33,577 nucleotides of DNA from Streptomyces ipomoeae 91-03 (GCF_000317595.1 NZ_AEJC01000334.1:1-33577); one strand, 5' to 3'. Counted from the first letter of the stretch, positions 1 through 7,905 are shown. Notes: a model not told the origin generated them from the sequence alone. Numbers and translations are program-made.

Positions 1-740
1 GCGGCCGGCGGCAACGAGAACGCCGGGGACGGCGTGACCGGAACCGGCGACCCGGGGTCGCTCAACGGCCCCGGCGGGGCAGGTGAGCTGGTCAGCGGAG
101 GCGTACTCGCGGACGCGACCTCGCGGGCGATCGCGTCGTAGTCGACGAGCCCCGTGGCCTCCAGCACCTTGATGTGGTCGAGGACGGTGGTGTTGGCGTC
201 GTCGGCGAGATCGCGGACCAGGGAGTTGCGGGTGGTGGCGCGGACCTGGGCGACCAGGGAGAAGACCTTGCCGTGGGCCAGGCGAAGGATGTTGGCGAAC
301 TCCCGGTCGTACTGGTCGCCCTGCGCCGCGCTCAACGTCTCCAGCCAGGCCTTCTGCTGGTCGCTCGGCTGGTTGGGCAGGGCGAGGCCGAGGCGGGCGG
401 CGACATTGCGGACGCGGGCGTCGAGGAACGTGTGGCCTTCGACGAGGTGCTCACCGGCGGTCCGTACGGCCTGGGTCGTGCCCTTCGCCTGGGCCTGCTG
501 CCCCGCGGGCAGCTCCCACAGCCCGGCCAGCCGCACCTTGGTGATGAACTCCCGGTCCAGACCGGACAGCGCACCGTACCGCGTGGTCACCGTGGACGCG
601 TTGAGCGCGTCGACGCCGGTGCCGGAGCGATCCGTGTACGACCAGATCGGGAAGATCATCGCGACGAGCGTCGCCGTCATCCCGGCGACGATGAGCCCTG
701 TGCCACTGGCCAGCCTTCCGTTGCGGTAGTTGGATCGCAT
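1..740 (-). CDS. DUF4142 membrane-anchored protein, C-terminus off the left edge
   Basis: Open from an ATG at 738-740 to the window edge without a stop, about 246 codons. AGGAGG lies 5 bases upstream of the ATG and fixes the start. The N-terminus is a basic stretch followed by one hydrophobic segment (about residues 9-30) ending in FPIWSYTDRSGT, with no clear cleavage site, so it is probably a signal anchor. Residues about 40-205 match the two DUF4142 proteins at 2532 and 3471, with shared blocks such as VRLAGLWELPAGQQA and RNSLVRDLADDANTTVLDHI. DUF4142 is predicted to be a helical ferritin-like bundle of unknown function outside the membrane. After that comes a Pro/Ser-rich tail that runs off the window. 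It is the only one of the three with an ATG start and without the CCAAC/GTTGG palindrome. Family call confident, function unknown. Confidence 0.9.
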   Translation of the reverse strand, partial: MRSNYRNGRLASGTGLIVAGMTATLVAMIFPIWSYTDRSGTGVDALNASTVTTRYGALSGLDREFITKVRLAGLWELPAGQQAQAKGTTQAVRTAGEHLVEGHTFLDARVRNVAARLGLALPNQPSDQQKAWLETLSAAQGDQYDREFANILRLAHGKVFSLVAQVRATTRNSLVRDLADDANTTVLDHIKVLEATGLVDYDAIAREVASASTPPLTSSPAPPGPLSDPGSPVPVTPSPAFSLPPA

Positions 741-1048
741 GGTGCCTCCTGCTCGCGGCACCGCACGCTCATGCTCTTCGGGTGCGGATTCGCCTTCAGG
801 TTGGCATGTTACTTGCCGGTCTACGGCAACTTCCCTACGCGCGGGAAGGGTTGATGCGGGACAAAGTGTGTGTGATGGGACGAGGGAGCCGACGGGCAGA
901 GACTGTGAAATGCCTGGTGATCGGGCCTGAAACCCGTGTGGGGGCCACGGGTCTGTTAATCGCAGCACACCGGGTGCGCAGCCGACCGTCGCGCACGGCA
1001 GCAACGGCGCGTACGCACCCCGGTTCAACGGCGCGTACGCACCCCGGT
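741..1048. other. Gene-free gap with an inverted repeat and a short tandem repeat
   Basis: I see no credible gene in these 308 bases between the 3' end of the DUF692 gene and the start of the DUF4142 gene at 740. TTGCCG-N5-CGGCAA (813-829) is an inverted repeat 73 bases upstream of the DUF4142 start and could be an operator. A TAACAT-like -10 candidate lies beside it on the minus strand, but no -35 is convincing. A 24-base tandem repeat fills the other end. Confidence 0.5.
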
Positions 1049-1051
1049 TCA
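1002..1051. repeat. Two-copy 24-base tandem repeat across a stop codon
   Basis: The 26-base string starting CAACGGCGCGTACGC occurs at 1002-1027 and again at 1026-1051, giving a period of 24. A degraded third start follows inside the DUF692 coding end. The second copy contains the TGA stop of the DUF692 gene (1049-1051), so slippage here could change the 3' untranslated region. Confidence 0.8.
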
Positions 1052-2371
1052 GCGGCGCAGGAGTACCCGGCGGGTGGCACGGGCGAGGCGGGCCGTCGGG
1101 CGCTTCGAGAGCGGGGCCGGGCCCGAGCGCTCCAGCCACCACTCGCGCAGCGCGCGCTTCGCCGTCGCGTCCTCCAGACCCTGCTCCAGCAGCACGTGCT
1201 CGGCGAAGGAGAGGGCGTCGCGCCGGTAGCCGTCCGTCATGGGGTTGCCCTGGGCGTACGCGAGGAAGGCCGGACGGTACGACGTGCCGAGGATCTCCGG
1301 CAGTTCGGGTGCGACCTTCCCCACGACGTCCGCCCGCTTGGCCGCGAGGGCCCGCGCCTGCACTCCCAACCGCACCCGGTCGAACCCCTCGGGCACCGGG
1401 GTCCCCGCGACCAGAGCGGACAGCAGCGCCGCCTGCGCGAGCCCGAGCCGCTGCCGAGCGGCGGGCTCGGCCGGCTCCTCCCGCGACGGCTCACCGATCG
1501 GCTTCGACGCCGATGCGCCGCGCACCTCGGCCTTCTCCAGCACTCCCCGGATCGCCCCCAACTCCCGCTCCAGCTCACCCGGCTCCGGGAAGTTCTCGTC
1601 GCGCTCCAGGAGGACGCCCGGCGGGGTCACCCGGGAGGCGAGGTCGGCGAGGATGTCGAGGACCTGCTGGGGGACGGGGTGGGCGTGGCTGTCGTGCCAG
1701 ACGCCGTCGCGCTCGAAGCCGCCCGCGACATGGACGTACGCGATGGCCTCGACCGGCAGTTCGTCGAGCGCCTTGGCAGGGTCCTCGCCCCGGTTGACGT
1801 GGTTGGTGTGGAGGTTCGCCACGTCGATGAGGAGCCGGACCCCGGTGCGGTCGACGAGGTCGTACAGGAACTGGCCCTCGGTCATGTCCTCGCCCGGCCA
1901 GTTGATGAGGGCCGCGATGTTCTCCAGGGCGAGCGGTACGGGCAGCGCCTCCTGGGCGATGCGGACGTTCTCGCACAGCACGTCCAGCGCGTCCCGGGTG
2001 CGTGGCACCGGCAGCAGGTGCCCGGCCTCCAGCCGCGGCGACGCGGTGAGGGCGCCCCCCGCCCGTACGAACGCGATGTGCTCGGTGACGAGGGGCGCGC
2101 CCAGGGCCTCCACGCGCTCGGCGAGGGCCTTCAGGCGCCCCTCGTCGGGGCGGTCGGCGCCGCCGAGGCCGAGGGACACGCCGTGCGGTATGACCGTGAC
2201 GCCCCGCTCGCGCAGGCGCCGCAGCGACTCGGGCACATGGCCGGGGCAGACGTTCTCGGCGACGACCTCGACCCAGTCGACGCGGCCCGACGGTCCGGCC
2301 ATGCGCTCGACGGCGTCGGCGATCTCCGGTCGCCAGCCGATGCCCGCCCCCAACTGCCTGATCTGCTCCAT
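1049..2371 (-). CDS. DUF692 / MNIO-family iron enzyme homologue with fused C-terminal domain
   Basis: 440 residues from ATG 2369-2371, which has GAGGAGGGG about 4 bases upstream; a GTG six codons further out (2389) is in frame, but this SD lies inside that extension. Residues 1-280 are a DUF692 TIM barrel, the family of multinuclear non-haem iron oxidative enzymes (MNIO, such as MbnB) that modify cysteine or other residues in peptide substrates. Candidate metal ligands are visible at H63 (IPHGVSLG), E97/H98 (TEHIAF), E150 (LALENIA), D183 and H188 (DVANLHTNH), H214 (YVHVAGG), D227/H229/H231 (HDSHAHP) and E256 (LLERDENFP). Residues about 300-440 form a second helical domain ending in a basic tail. 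It resembles the partner proteins usually encoded beside MNIO enzymes, so this may be an enzyme-partner fusion (inference). It lies in a same-strand run with three DUF4142 genes. No precursor peptide gene is visible nearby. Substrate unknown. Confidence 0.9.
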   Translation of the reverse strand: MEQIRQLGAGIGWRPEIADAVERMAGPSGRVDWVEVVAENVCPGHVPESLRRLRERGVTVIPHGVSLGLGGADRPDEGRLKALAERVEALGAPLVTEHIAFVRAGGALTASPRLEAGHLLPVPRTRDALDVLCENVRIAQEALPVPLALENIAALINWPGEDMTEGQFLYDLVDRTGVRLLIDVANLHTNHVNRGEDPAKALDELPVEAIAYVHVAGGFERDGVWHDSHAHPVPQQVLDILADLASRVTPPGVLLERDENFPEPGELERELGAIRGVLEKAEVRGASASKPIGEPSREEPAEPAARQRLGLAQAALLSALVAGTPVPEGFDRVRLGVQARALAAKRADVVGKVAPELPEILGTSYRPAFLAYAQGNPMTDGYRRDALSFAEHVLLEQGLEDATAKRALREWWLERSGPAPLSKRPTARLARATRRVLLRR

Positions 2372-2465
2372 CGTCCCCTCCTCGGTCACGCCCGGTCACG
2401 GCTTCGCACGGATCCTGTGTGTCGTCTCCTTACGGCGGACCTGTGTTCCGGCGTGACGGAGTCAT

Positions 2466-2484
2466 GGCCCCGGGATCCGGGGCC
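2466..2484 (-). terminator. Hairpin terminator candidate after a DUF4142 gene
   Basis: GGCCCCGG-GAT-CCGGGGCC is a perfect 8-bp stem with a 3-base loop, 47 bases past the stop of the 2532 gene and upstream of the DUF692 gene. There is no U-tract, which is normal for GC-rich actinobacterial terminators. Confidence 0.55.
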
Positions 2485-2531
2485 GAACCCCGGGAAGGGG
2501 ACCTTCAGAGCAACATTTGAGCTTTCGGCGG

Positions 2532-3341
2532 CTACGGGATCTGTGGCTCGCCCTGGTCCTCGTTGATCTCCTCCGGGTCCGGCCGGTTGGTGTTCACCAC
2601 GCCGGGGGTGGTCGGCGACGGGGTGGACTTCACATCGGGGTTGGTGGACGGCTCCGCCGCGGGCGCGGCGGGCGGCTGCACCCCGGCGACCGGCGGCGGC
2701 GGGCCGGTCGGGCTGGCGGTACCGCTGACCGAGTTGTTGGCGATCGTGTCGAAGTCGACCTCGCCGGTCTTCTCCAGGATCGTGATGTGGTCGAGCACGG
2801 TCTGGTTGGCGTCGGAGGCCAGCTGGCGCACCAGAGTGTTGCGGGTGCTGTTCCGCACAGTGGCGATGGCCGGGAAGATCTTGCCGTGCGCGGCCCGCAG
2901 CAGGTTCGCCCAGGTCTTGTTGTACTCCGCCTCGGTCTTGGCGGCGGTCATCTGGTCCAGCCAGCCCTGCTGGTCGGCGTTCGGCTGGTTCGGCAGCTCC
3001 ACGCCCAGCTTCGCCGCGATGATCCGTACCCGCTTGTCCAGGTCGGTGTGGCCCACGATCAGATGGTCGGCGGCCTCCCTGACGGACTTGCTGCCGCTGC
3101 GCTCCAGGGCCTGCTGTCCGGCCGGCAGCTCCCACAGGCCCGCCAGCCGCACCCGGATGATCAGGTCACGGTCGGCGGGGGTGAGCGGCCCCCACTGCGT
3201 GGTGACCGTGTCTCCCGTGGGCACGGCCGCGGCTGCCGTGGCGTTGCGGTTGGGGTACGAGTAGAAAACGGGGTAGGCGACCGCACTGATCGTGCCGACG
3301 ATCGCCAAGGCGACAAGGACAGAGCCCTTTGAGCGTCGCAA
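2532..3341 (-). CDS. DUF4142 membrane-anchored protein with Pro-rich tail
   Basis: 269 residues. The start is TTG at 3339-3341, preceded by GGGAGG at 5 bases; no ATG or GTG start fits the conserved N-terminus, and the next gene upstream uses the same arrangement. One hydrophobic N-terminal segment (about residues 6-28, ending AYPVFYSYPNRN) should anchor it with the rest outside the membrane. Residues about 45-205 are the DUF4142 helical domain (WGPLTPADRDLIIRVRLAG, ADHLIVGHTDLDKRV, VRQLASDANQTVLDH). The last 60 residues are rich in Pro, Ala and Thr and probably disordered. It is very close to the protein at 3471 over the DUF4142 domain, so the two look like a tandem duplication. Specific function unknown. 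Confidence 0.9.
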   Translation of the reverse strand: MRRSKGSVLVALAIVGTISAVAYPVFYSYPNRNATAAAAVPTGDTVTTQWGPLTPADRDLIIRVRLAGLWELPAGQQALERSGSKSVREAADHLIVGHTDLDKRVRIIAAKLGVELPNQPNADQQGWLDQMTAAKTEAEYNKTWANLLRAAHGKIFPAIATVRNSTRNTLVRQLASDANQTVLDHITILEKTGEVDFDTIANNSVSGTASPTGPPPPVAGVQPPAAPAAEPSTNPDVKSTPSPTTPGVVNTNRPDPEEINEDQGEPQIP

Positions 3342-3360
3342 GAGAGCCTCCCGGAGGAAA

Positions 3361-3375
3361 CCAACTGATCGTTGG
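3361..3375. promoter_or_regulatory. CCAAC-N5-GTTGG palindrome upstream of a DUF4142 gene
   Basis: CCAAC-TGATC-GTTGG lies 20 bases upstream of the TTG start at 3341. The same motif lies 21 bases upstream of the TTG start at 4079, with nearly the same flanks. It could be an operator, part of the 5' UTR, or conserved only because the genes are recent duplicates. Confidence 0.5.
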
Positions 3376-3419
3376 GGACTGAGAACTGTGGCTTGGGGTG
3401 GGGTGCTGCCCCGGCGGGG

Positions 3420-3450
3420 CCGGGCCCGCAGTCTGCTGCGGCGGGCCCGG
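3420..3450 (-). terminator. Strong hairpin terminator between two DUF4142 genes
   Basis: CCGGGCCCGC and GCGGGCCCGG pair perfectly over 10 bp with an 11-base loop, 21 bases past the stop of the 3471 gene. A second small hairpin, GCCCC-GGC-GGGGC, lies at 3408-3420. The two DUF4142 genes are therefore probably separate transcription units. Confidence 0.7.
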
Positions 3451-3470
3451 ACCGTGCCGTGGGGCCGGCG

Positions 3471-4079
3471 TCAGATCGTGCCGTTGGCGATGGCGTCGAA
3501 GTCGACCTGACCGGTCTTCTCCAGCATCGTGATGTGGTCGAGCACGGTCTGGTTGGTGTCCGAGGCGAGCTGGCGCACGAGGGAGTTCTCGGTCATGTTC
3601 CGCACCTGCCCGATCGCCGGGAAGATCTTTCCGTGGGCCGAGCGCAGCAGGTTCGCCCACACCCGGTCGTACTGGTCGTCCGTGGCGTTGGACATCTGCT
3701 GCAGCCAGCCCTGCTGCTGGGCGTTGGGCACGTTGGGCAGTTCGACGCCGAGCTGGCTCGCCACAGTCCGCACCCGCTCGTCGAGGTCCTTGTGACCGAC
3801 GATCAGATGGTCCGCCGCCTCCTTCACGGCCGGGCTGCTCGACCGCTGCATCGCCTGCTCGGCGGCGGGCAGCTCCCACAGCCCCGCCAGCCGCACCCTG
3901 ACGATCAGATCCCGGTCGGCGGCCGTCAGCGGCCCCCACTGGGTGTTCACCGTACCGGACGCCATGTTGGCCTGAGCGGTACCCGACCGGTCGGCGTAGG
4001 ACCACACAGGGAACGCCAGCGCTCCGACGGTGACGACGAGCGCCAGGCTGGCGATGACCGAGCCGTTGACACGCTGCAA
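3471..4079 (-). CDS. DUF4142 membrane-anchored protein, short form
   Basis: 202 residues from TTG at 4077-4079, with GGGAGG 7 bases upstream. An in-frame TTG at 4103 would put this SD inside the coding region, so the shorter start is preferred. A hydrophobic N-terminal segment (about residues 6-26, ending FPVWSYADRSGT) acts as anchor. The DUF4142 domain follows (WGPLTAADRDLIVRVRLAG, ADHLIVGHKDLDERV, VRQLASDTNQTVLDHITML) and the protein stops right after it (VDFDAIANGTI). It lacks the Pro-rich tail of its two paralogues, so it is the minimal version of the trio. Its start region matches the 2532 gene base for base in several blocks. Role unknown; as an exported helical bundle it could bind metal or a partner protein, but nothing here proves that. 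Confidence 0.9.
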   Translation of the reverse strand: MQRVNGSVIASLALVVTVGALAFPVWSYADRSGTAQANMASGTVNTQWGPLTAADRDLIVRVRLAGLWELPAAEQAMQRSSSPAVKEAADHLIVGHKDLDERVRTVASQLGVELPNVPNAQQQGWLQQMSNATDDQYDRVWANLLRSAHGKIFPAIGQVRNMTENSLVRQLASDTNQTVLDHITMLEKTGQVDFDAIANGTI

Positions 4080-4099
4080 GATGATCCTCCCGGGTGAAG

Positions 4100-4114
4100 C
4101 CAACTGGTCGTTGG
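4100..4114. promoter_or_regulatory. CCAAC-N5-GTTGG palindrome upstream of a DUF4142 gene
   Basis: CCAAC-TGGTC-GTTGG, the second copy of the motif at 3361-3375. On the minus strand both read CCCCAACGAYCAGTTGG followed by a GGGAGG site and TTG. A TGAAC-N17-CGTACC pair further upstream is a weak ECF-type promoter candidate. Confidence 0.5.
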
Positions 4115-4204
4115 GGCAGTTGCTTGGCCAGTGCTGGGAGGTACGTACGGGGAGGCCGCGATGTTCAACGGCGGGGCACAGTCACCGGAGAGCTTGGGGC
4201 GCGC

Positions 4205-4231
4205 CGGCCGAAAAGCAGTGAGTGTCGGCCG
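4205..4231 (-). terminator. Hairpin after the Pth2-like gene
   Basis: CGGCCGA and TCGGCCG form a perfect 7-bp stem with a 13-base loop, 39 bases past the stop of the gene at 4270. Plausible but not strong. Confidence 0.4.
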
Positions 4232-4269
4232 ATGGTGGGCGCCGTCGCGCTCGGGCGCGACCGGCGTTC

Positions 4270-4989
4270 TCAGGCGCGCAGCGCCGGATGGTCCGCGACC
4301 ACCGTGCAGCTGCCCGGGGCGATTTCGGTGAAGCCCGCGTCTCGGACGAAGGGGAGGCCGCAGGTGGTGAGGGTCTGCCAGTGGGCGGGGGCGGCGGTGC
4401 GGACGGTGAGGGGGAAGCCGGCGTCGCGCCAGGTGGTGCGGGCCTCTTCGGTAAGGGCCCACCACGCCAGTTGGGCGCCGTGGCCCGCCTGGGCCATGGC
4501 CTTGCCGGCGGACATGTCCAGGTCGGGGTTCATCCAGATGACCGGGGCGGAGAGGTCCGGGTCGACCGGGGGCTCCGGGTCGTCGAGGTCCGTGCCGGAG
4601 ACCTGGAGACGGGCCAGCTCCTTGGGCCAGCCGTCGAGGGGGACCGGCGGGAAGACGCGTACCTCCGCCGACTTGCCGGTGACCGTGATGCCCTCCAGCG
4701 CCTCGGCCCGGCGCCACTCCGCGCCACGCGCCCGCCGGACCACCTTGCGGATCCGGGCGTCCTGCCAGTTCCGCACCGCCTCGGCCCACTCTCCCTCACC
4801 CAGCGACCGCTCGTCGCTCAGCATCACCAGCACCGCCCGCGCCGCCGTCTCCAACGCGTCCGTACGCGCCGGGGGCGACGCCTTCTCGATGTGTACGACC
4901 AGCGGCAGCACGAACTGCGGTGCCTCGTCGCGCGCGGTCCGCTCGTGCCGGAAGGGGCTGTCCTGGGAGTTCGGGTCACCGGTGCTCAC
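4270..4989 (-). CDS. Pth2-like peptidyl-tRNA hydrolase family protein
   Basis: 239 residues from GTG 4987-4989. An ATG at 5079 is in frame but would overlap the divergent ABC gene starting at 5071, so the inner start is preferred; its SD is weak. The C-terminal third carries the Pth2 signature, NPDLDMSAGKAMAQAGHG at residues about 154-171, matching the lysine-rich, helix-capping motif of archaeal and eukaryotic-type Pth2. These enzymes release peptides from peptidyl-tRNA in the cytoplasm. Residues 20-130 are a less familiar N-terminal region (VVHIEKASPP, NWQDARIRKVVRRARG). Actinobacteria normally also have a bacterial-type Pth, so this protein may be accessory or act on another substrate. The domain call is good; activity is inferred. 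Confidence 0.75.
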   Translation of the reverse strand: MSTGDPNSQDSPFRHERTARDEAPQFVLPLVVHIEKASPPARTDALETAARAVLVMLSDERSLGEGEWAEAVRNWQDARIRKVVRRARGAEWRRAEALEGITVTGKSAEVRVFPPVPLDGWPKELARLQVSGTDLDDPEPPVDPDLSAPVIWMNPDLDMSAGKAMAQAGHGAQLAWWALTEEARTTWRDAGFPLTVRTAAPAHWQTLTTCGLPFVRDAGFTEIAPGSCTVVADHPALRA

Positions 4990-5070
4990 CCGCCCAGTCT
5001 GCCAGCCGGAAGATCCGTTCTCGGACGGCCGCCCGTACAGCCGTGCGACGGTTGTACGAGGATGGGGGGC

Positions 5071-6018
5071 ATGGGACATGAGTTACTGCTGAGCCTGGAG
5101 GGAGTCGGCCGCCGCTACGGATTCCGGGGGCCGTGGGTCCTGCGCGGTGTCGACCTCGCCGTCGCCCCGGGCGCGCTGATCCGGATCGAGGGCGCGAACG
5201 GCACCGGCAAGTCGACGCTGCTGCGCGTCCTCGCCGGGATCGACGCGCCCTCGGAGGGCCGGATGGCGGGCCGCCCGCGCACGGCGTACGTTCCCGAGCG
5301 CTTCCCCGCCGCGCTGCCGTTCACCGCCGCCGAGTACCTCACCCACCTCGGTGCCGTGCACGGCCTGGACCGTACGGCCGCCGCCGACGCCGCCGACGAG
5401 TGGCTGGAGCGGTTCGGGGCCGCCGAGTACGCCCTTACGCCGATGGCTCAGCTGTCCAAGGGCAGCAGCCAGAAGGTCGCGGTGGCCCAGGCCCTGCTCG
5501 CCGAACCGGAGTTGCTCGTCCTCGACGAGGCGTGGACGGGCCTCGACGCCGAGGCCCGCGCGGAGTTGGAGCGCGTGGTCGTCGAGCGCACCGCCGCCGG
5601 GGCCGCCGTCGTGTTCGTCGACCACGACCCGCGCCGCCTGGTCGGGGTGCCGGACGCGACGTACGCCGTCGCCGGGGGTGCGCTCGAACTCCGTGCGGGG
5701 GAGGGGAACTCGGGCGCGGGGGAGGACGACGGTCTCTTCGTCGTGGTCGAGGCGCGGGGGCCGTCCGGCGTCCAAGTACCGGCTGAGGCGGGGAAGTCGG
5801 CGGTGGCCGTCGAGGAAGCGGGCTCCGGCGCACACCGGTTCACCGTTCCGGAGGCTCAGTCGGACGCCCTGCTCAGGGCGTTGCTGGGGGCTCGGCCGCC
5901 CTGGCATGTGATGAGCGTGGGGCCCGTAGCGGGACCGGCCGAGCCACTGCCACGCGAAGTGCCGACCGCGTCGCGGTCACCCGAAGTGACGTCCGAACTG
6001 GAAGTGGAGAGCTCCTGA
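5071..6018 (+). CDS. ABC transporter ATP-binding protein with an early TTA codon
   Basis: 315 residues from ATG 5071 (GAGG 9 bases upstream); a second in-frame ATG lies at 5062. The ATPase has Walker A GANGTGKST (41-49), signature LSKGSSQK (128-135), Walker B ELLVLDEA (147-154) and an H-loop histidine at 185 (VDHD). Residues about 205-315 are an extra C-terminal region that could be regulatory. Codon 5 is TTA (5083-5085), read in Streptomyces only by the bldA leucyl-tRNA, which appears late in development. The stop overlaps the ATG of the membrane gene by one base (TGATG), so the two are translationally coupled subunits of one exporter. The LSKGSSQK signature and the small partner resemble drug or bacteriocin-type exporters. 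Substrate unknown. Confidence 0.9.
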   Translation: MGHELLLSLEGVGRRYGFRGPWVLRGVDLAVAPGALIRIEGANGTGKSTLLRVLAGIDAPSEGRMAGRPRTAYVPERFPAALPFTAAEYLTHLGAVHGLDRTAAADAADEWLERFGAAEYALTPMAQLSKGSSQKVAVAQALLAEPELLVLDEAWTGLDAEARAELERVVVERTAAGAAVVFVDHDPRRLVGVPDATYAVAGGALELRAGEGNSGAGEDDGLFVVVEARGPSGVQVPAEAGKSAVAVEEAGSGAHRFTVPEAQSDALLRALLGARPPWHVMSVGPVAGPAEPLPREVPTASRSPEVTSELEVESS

Positions 6019-6689
6019 TGACCGCCCTGCTTCGTTACCAGGCCGCCCTCCTCCTCCGGTCCCAGCGCTGGTTGCCGCCCGTCATCCTGTACGCGGCGTT
6101 CCTCGCGATCGGGGTGCAGAGCGGGCAGCCGGTGCTCGACTCGCTCGGTTACTCGGCCGCCGCGCTCGTACCGGTCGCCGCCTGGCTGGTGCGGATCTGT
6201 GCCACCAACGAGCCCCCCGCGGCCCGGAGCTGTACGGGCGCGGCGGCCGGACCGGGCCGGGCGCACCTGGCCTGTCTGCTGGTCGCGCTCTCGGCGTCCA
6301 CGTTCCTCGGTACGGCGGTCACACTCCTCGTCACGGTCATCAGCGACTGGACGAGCACGGATCACCAGACCCGGATCGCGGCCGTCCCCGCAGGAATCGC
6401 CGGTCTGCTCGCCGCGCTCGCCTGCGCCCTGCTCGGCACGGCCGTGGGCGCGCTCACGAACTGGCCGCTGCTGCGCTCGCCCGGCCGGGCCGTCCCCGCC
6501 CTGCTCCTCGGCGCACTGCTGGTCCTGGTGGTCGCGGGCTCCCCGGCCAACGCGGCGATCAGCGCCCTGGTGGACGGCTCCGAGCAGGGAACCGTCCCGT
6601 TCCCGGTCCTGCCCCTGGCCGCCGCCGCCCTGCTCACGGCGGCGGCGAGCGCGGTGGCCTGCGCCCTCACGACCCGCCGCGCGGCCTGA
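6018..6689 (+). CDS. ABC transporter membrane subunit
   Basis: 223 residues with about six hydrophobic segments spread over the whole length (for example residues 17-35, 44-60, 86-107, 128-150, 168-184 and 200-216). That is the layout of a small ABC-2-like permease. It starts inside the stop codon of the ATPase gene, so it should be made in step with it and form the membrane half of the exporter. There is no signal peptide or soluble domain. Translation therefore depends on ribosomes having passed the TTA codon of the upstream gene. The protein itself carries no family motif I recognise; the role comes from topology and position. Confidence 0.85.
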   Translation: MTALLRYQAALLLRSQRWLPPVILYAAFLAIGVQSGQPVLDSLGYSAAALVPVAAWLVRICATNEPPAARSCTGAAAGPGRAHLACLLVALSASTFLGTAVTLLVTVISDWTSTDHQTRIAAVPAGIAGLLAALACALLGTAVGALTNWPLLRSPGRAVPALLLGALLVLVVAGSPANAAISALVDGSEQGTVPFPVLPLAAAALLTAAASAVACALTTRRAA

Positions 6690-6743
6690 GCGGGCGCTCC
6701 ACAGCCTCCACAGTCTCAGCCTCCACCGTCCGCACCGCCTGCC

Positions 6744-6974
6744 TCAGCCCGAGCAGGCAGTGCGCTCGGCCTCCCGCCACTCGCACACCGGGCACAGGGT
6801 GATCCCCTTGTACGACTCCGGGTACTCGGTGGGCTCCTGGCAGAGGACGCAGGCGGCGAAGGGCGGACCGTCGGCGGCGGTGGTGTGCGCCGAGGCCGGG
6901 TCCGCGTGCGGGGCCGCGTGCGCGGCCGGTCCCGTGGTCGGCGCAGTCGGTTCGATGCCGCAGTAGTCGCTCAT
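6744..6974 (-). CDS. Small zinc-ribbon-like protein
   Basis: 76 residues from ATG 6972-6974 with a weak GGA site. The N-terminal half is low in complexity (Ala/Pro/Thr-rich). The C-terminal half has two cysteine pairs, CVLC and CPVC, 20 residues apart, with a charged end (EWREAERTAC). This looks like a small zinc ribbon of the type found in conserved Streptomyces proteins of unknown function. It is convergent with the ABC genes and lies 34 bases upstream of the deacetylase stop on the same strand as that gene. Probably real because the Cys pattern is orderly and codon use fits, but the function is unknown. Confidence 0.7.
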   Translation of the reverse strand: MSDYCGIEPTAPTTGPAAHAAPHADPASAHTTAADGPPFAACVLCQEPTEYPESYKGITLCPVCEWREAERTACSG

Positions 6975-7008
6975 ACGTCCAGCGTAGAGCGGTCCGGCGC
7001 GTAGGGCC

Positions 7009-7866
7009 TCAGCGTGCCGCCGCCCCCACCAGCTCCGACACCTTCACCAACCGGAAACCCCGTTTCCGCAGCTCAGGAACGATGATCCGGACGGCCCGCT
7101 CCGTGACGGGCGCGGCACTTCGTGTGCAGTGCATGACCACCACGGACCCCGGCCGCACCCGCTGCAGCACCGTGCGCGCCACCGCGTCGGCGTCCGTCGC
7201 GAACGCGTCCCCGCTCACCACGTCCCACTGCACGGCCGTCACCCCGGACCCGCTCAGCTCCCGCAGCGCGCGACGGTCGTGGCAGCCGCCGGGGAACCGG
7301 AAGTACGGCATCGGATTCCGCACGCCCGCCCTCCGGAACGCGGTGTACGCCCGCTCCAGGTCCGCCCGGACACGCTCCGGCGGCATCGTCGGCAGGCCGT
7401 AGCAGTCGGCGGTGAAGGCGTGATGGCTGTACGAGTGGTTCGCGATCTCGAAGAGGGGGTCCCGCCCGATCGACCGCGTCTGGATCGGGTACTCCTCCGC
7501 CCACCGCCCCGTCATGAACACCGTCGCCGGCACCCTCAGCCGGCGCAGGGTCGAGATGAGCTGCGGATTGTCGAACCGTTCACCTGCGGCGGCCCTCGAC
7601 CCCTGCGCTGCGGTCATGTCCGCGTCGAAGGTGAGCGCGACGGTCTTGTGGGCGCCGGAACGGGGGCCGTTGCTGAACACGGGGGCCGGCCCGGCCGGGC
7701 CCGGCGCGAGTGTGGGCGGCCGGGACCCGGTGACCGCCGGGGAGGGGGAGGGGCTGGTGGCGACGACGGTACGGGGTGCGGTTCGGGGAGCGCCGCAGGC
7801 GGCGAGGGCGGCGCCGAGCGCGCAGAGGCCGGCGAGCGCGGTGATTCTTCGCACAGGACTGATCAC
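7009..7866 (-). CDS. Lipoprotein polysaccharide deacetylase (NodB domain)
   Basis: 285 residues from GTG 7864-7866; no clear SD, so a leaderless or weak start is possible. A basic start, hydrophobic segment and lipobox LAAC (Cys24) mark a lipoprotein anchored outside the membrane, followed by a Pro/Thr-rich linker to about residue 70. The NodB homology domain follows: TFDAD (79-83) supplies the catalytic base and metal Asp, HSYSH (144-148) the two metal His, then the arginine motif YFRFPGGCHD, WDVVSGDAF, and near the end VVVMHC with the last His. These zinc enzymes remove N- or O-acetyl groups from peptidoglycan, chitin-like or other glycans. All core motifs are intact. Wall maintenance is the most likely role; substrate not deducible. 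Confidence 0.93.
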   Translation of the reverse strand: MISPVRRITALAGLCALGAALAACGAPRTAPRTVVATSPSPSPAVTGSRPPTLAPGPAGPAPVFSNGPRSGAHKTVALTFDADMTAAQGSRAAAGERFDNPQLISTLRRLRVPATVFMTGRWAEEYPIQTRSIGRDPLFEIANHSYSHHAFTADCYGLPTMPPERVRADLERAYTAFRRAGVRNPMPYFRFPGGCHDRRALRELSGSGVTAVQWDVVSGDAFATDADAVARTVLQRVRPGSVVVMHCTRSAAPVTERAVRIIVPELRKRGFRLVKVSELVGAAAR

Positions 7867-7905
7867 CGGATGAACGTAAACGGGTGAGCCGGTCGGATTG
7901 TGTCT

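Noticed and set aside
782..2566. Long plus-strand ORF of 594 codons opposite the DUF692 gene
   Set aside because: Arg/Pro/Gly-rich text with no motif, fully antisense to a gene with conserved residues; a high-GC shadow frame.
4222..5070. Long in-frame upstream extension of the ABC ATPase
   Set aside because: It is antisense to the Pth2-like gene and the ATPase domain begins only after 5071, where an SD-like site is present.
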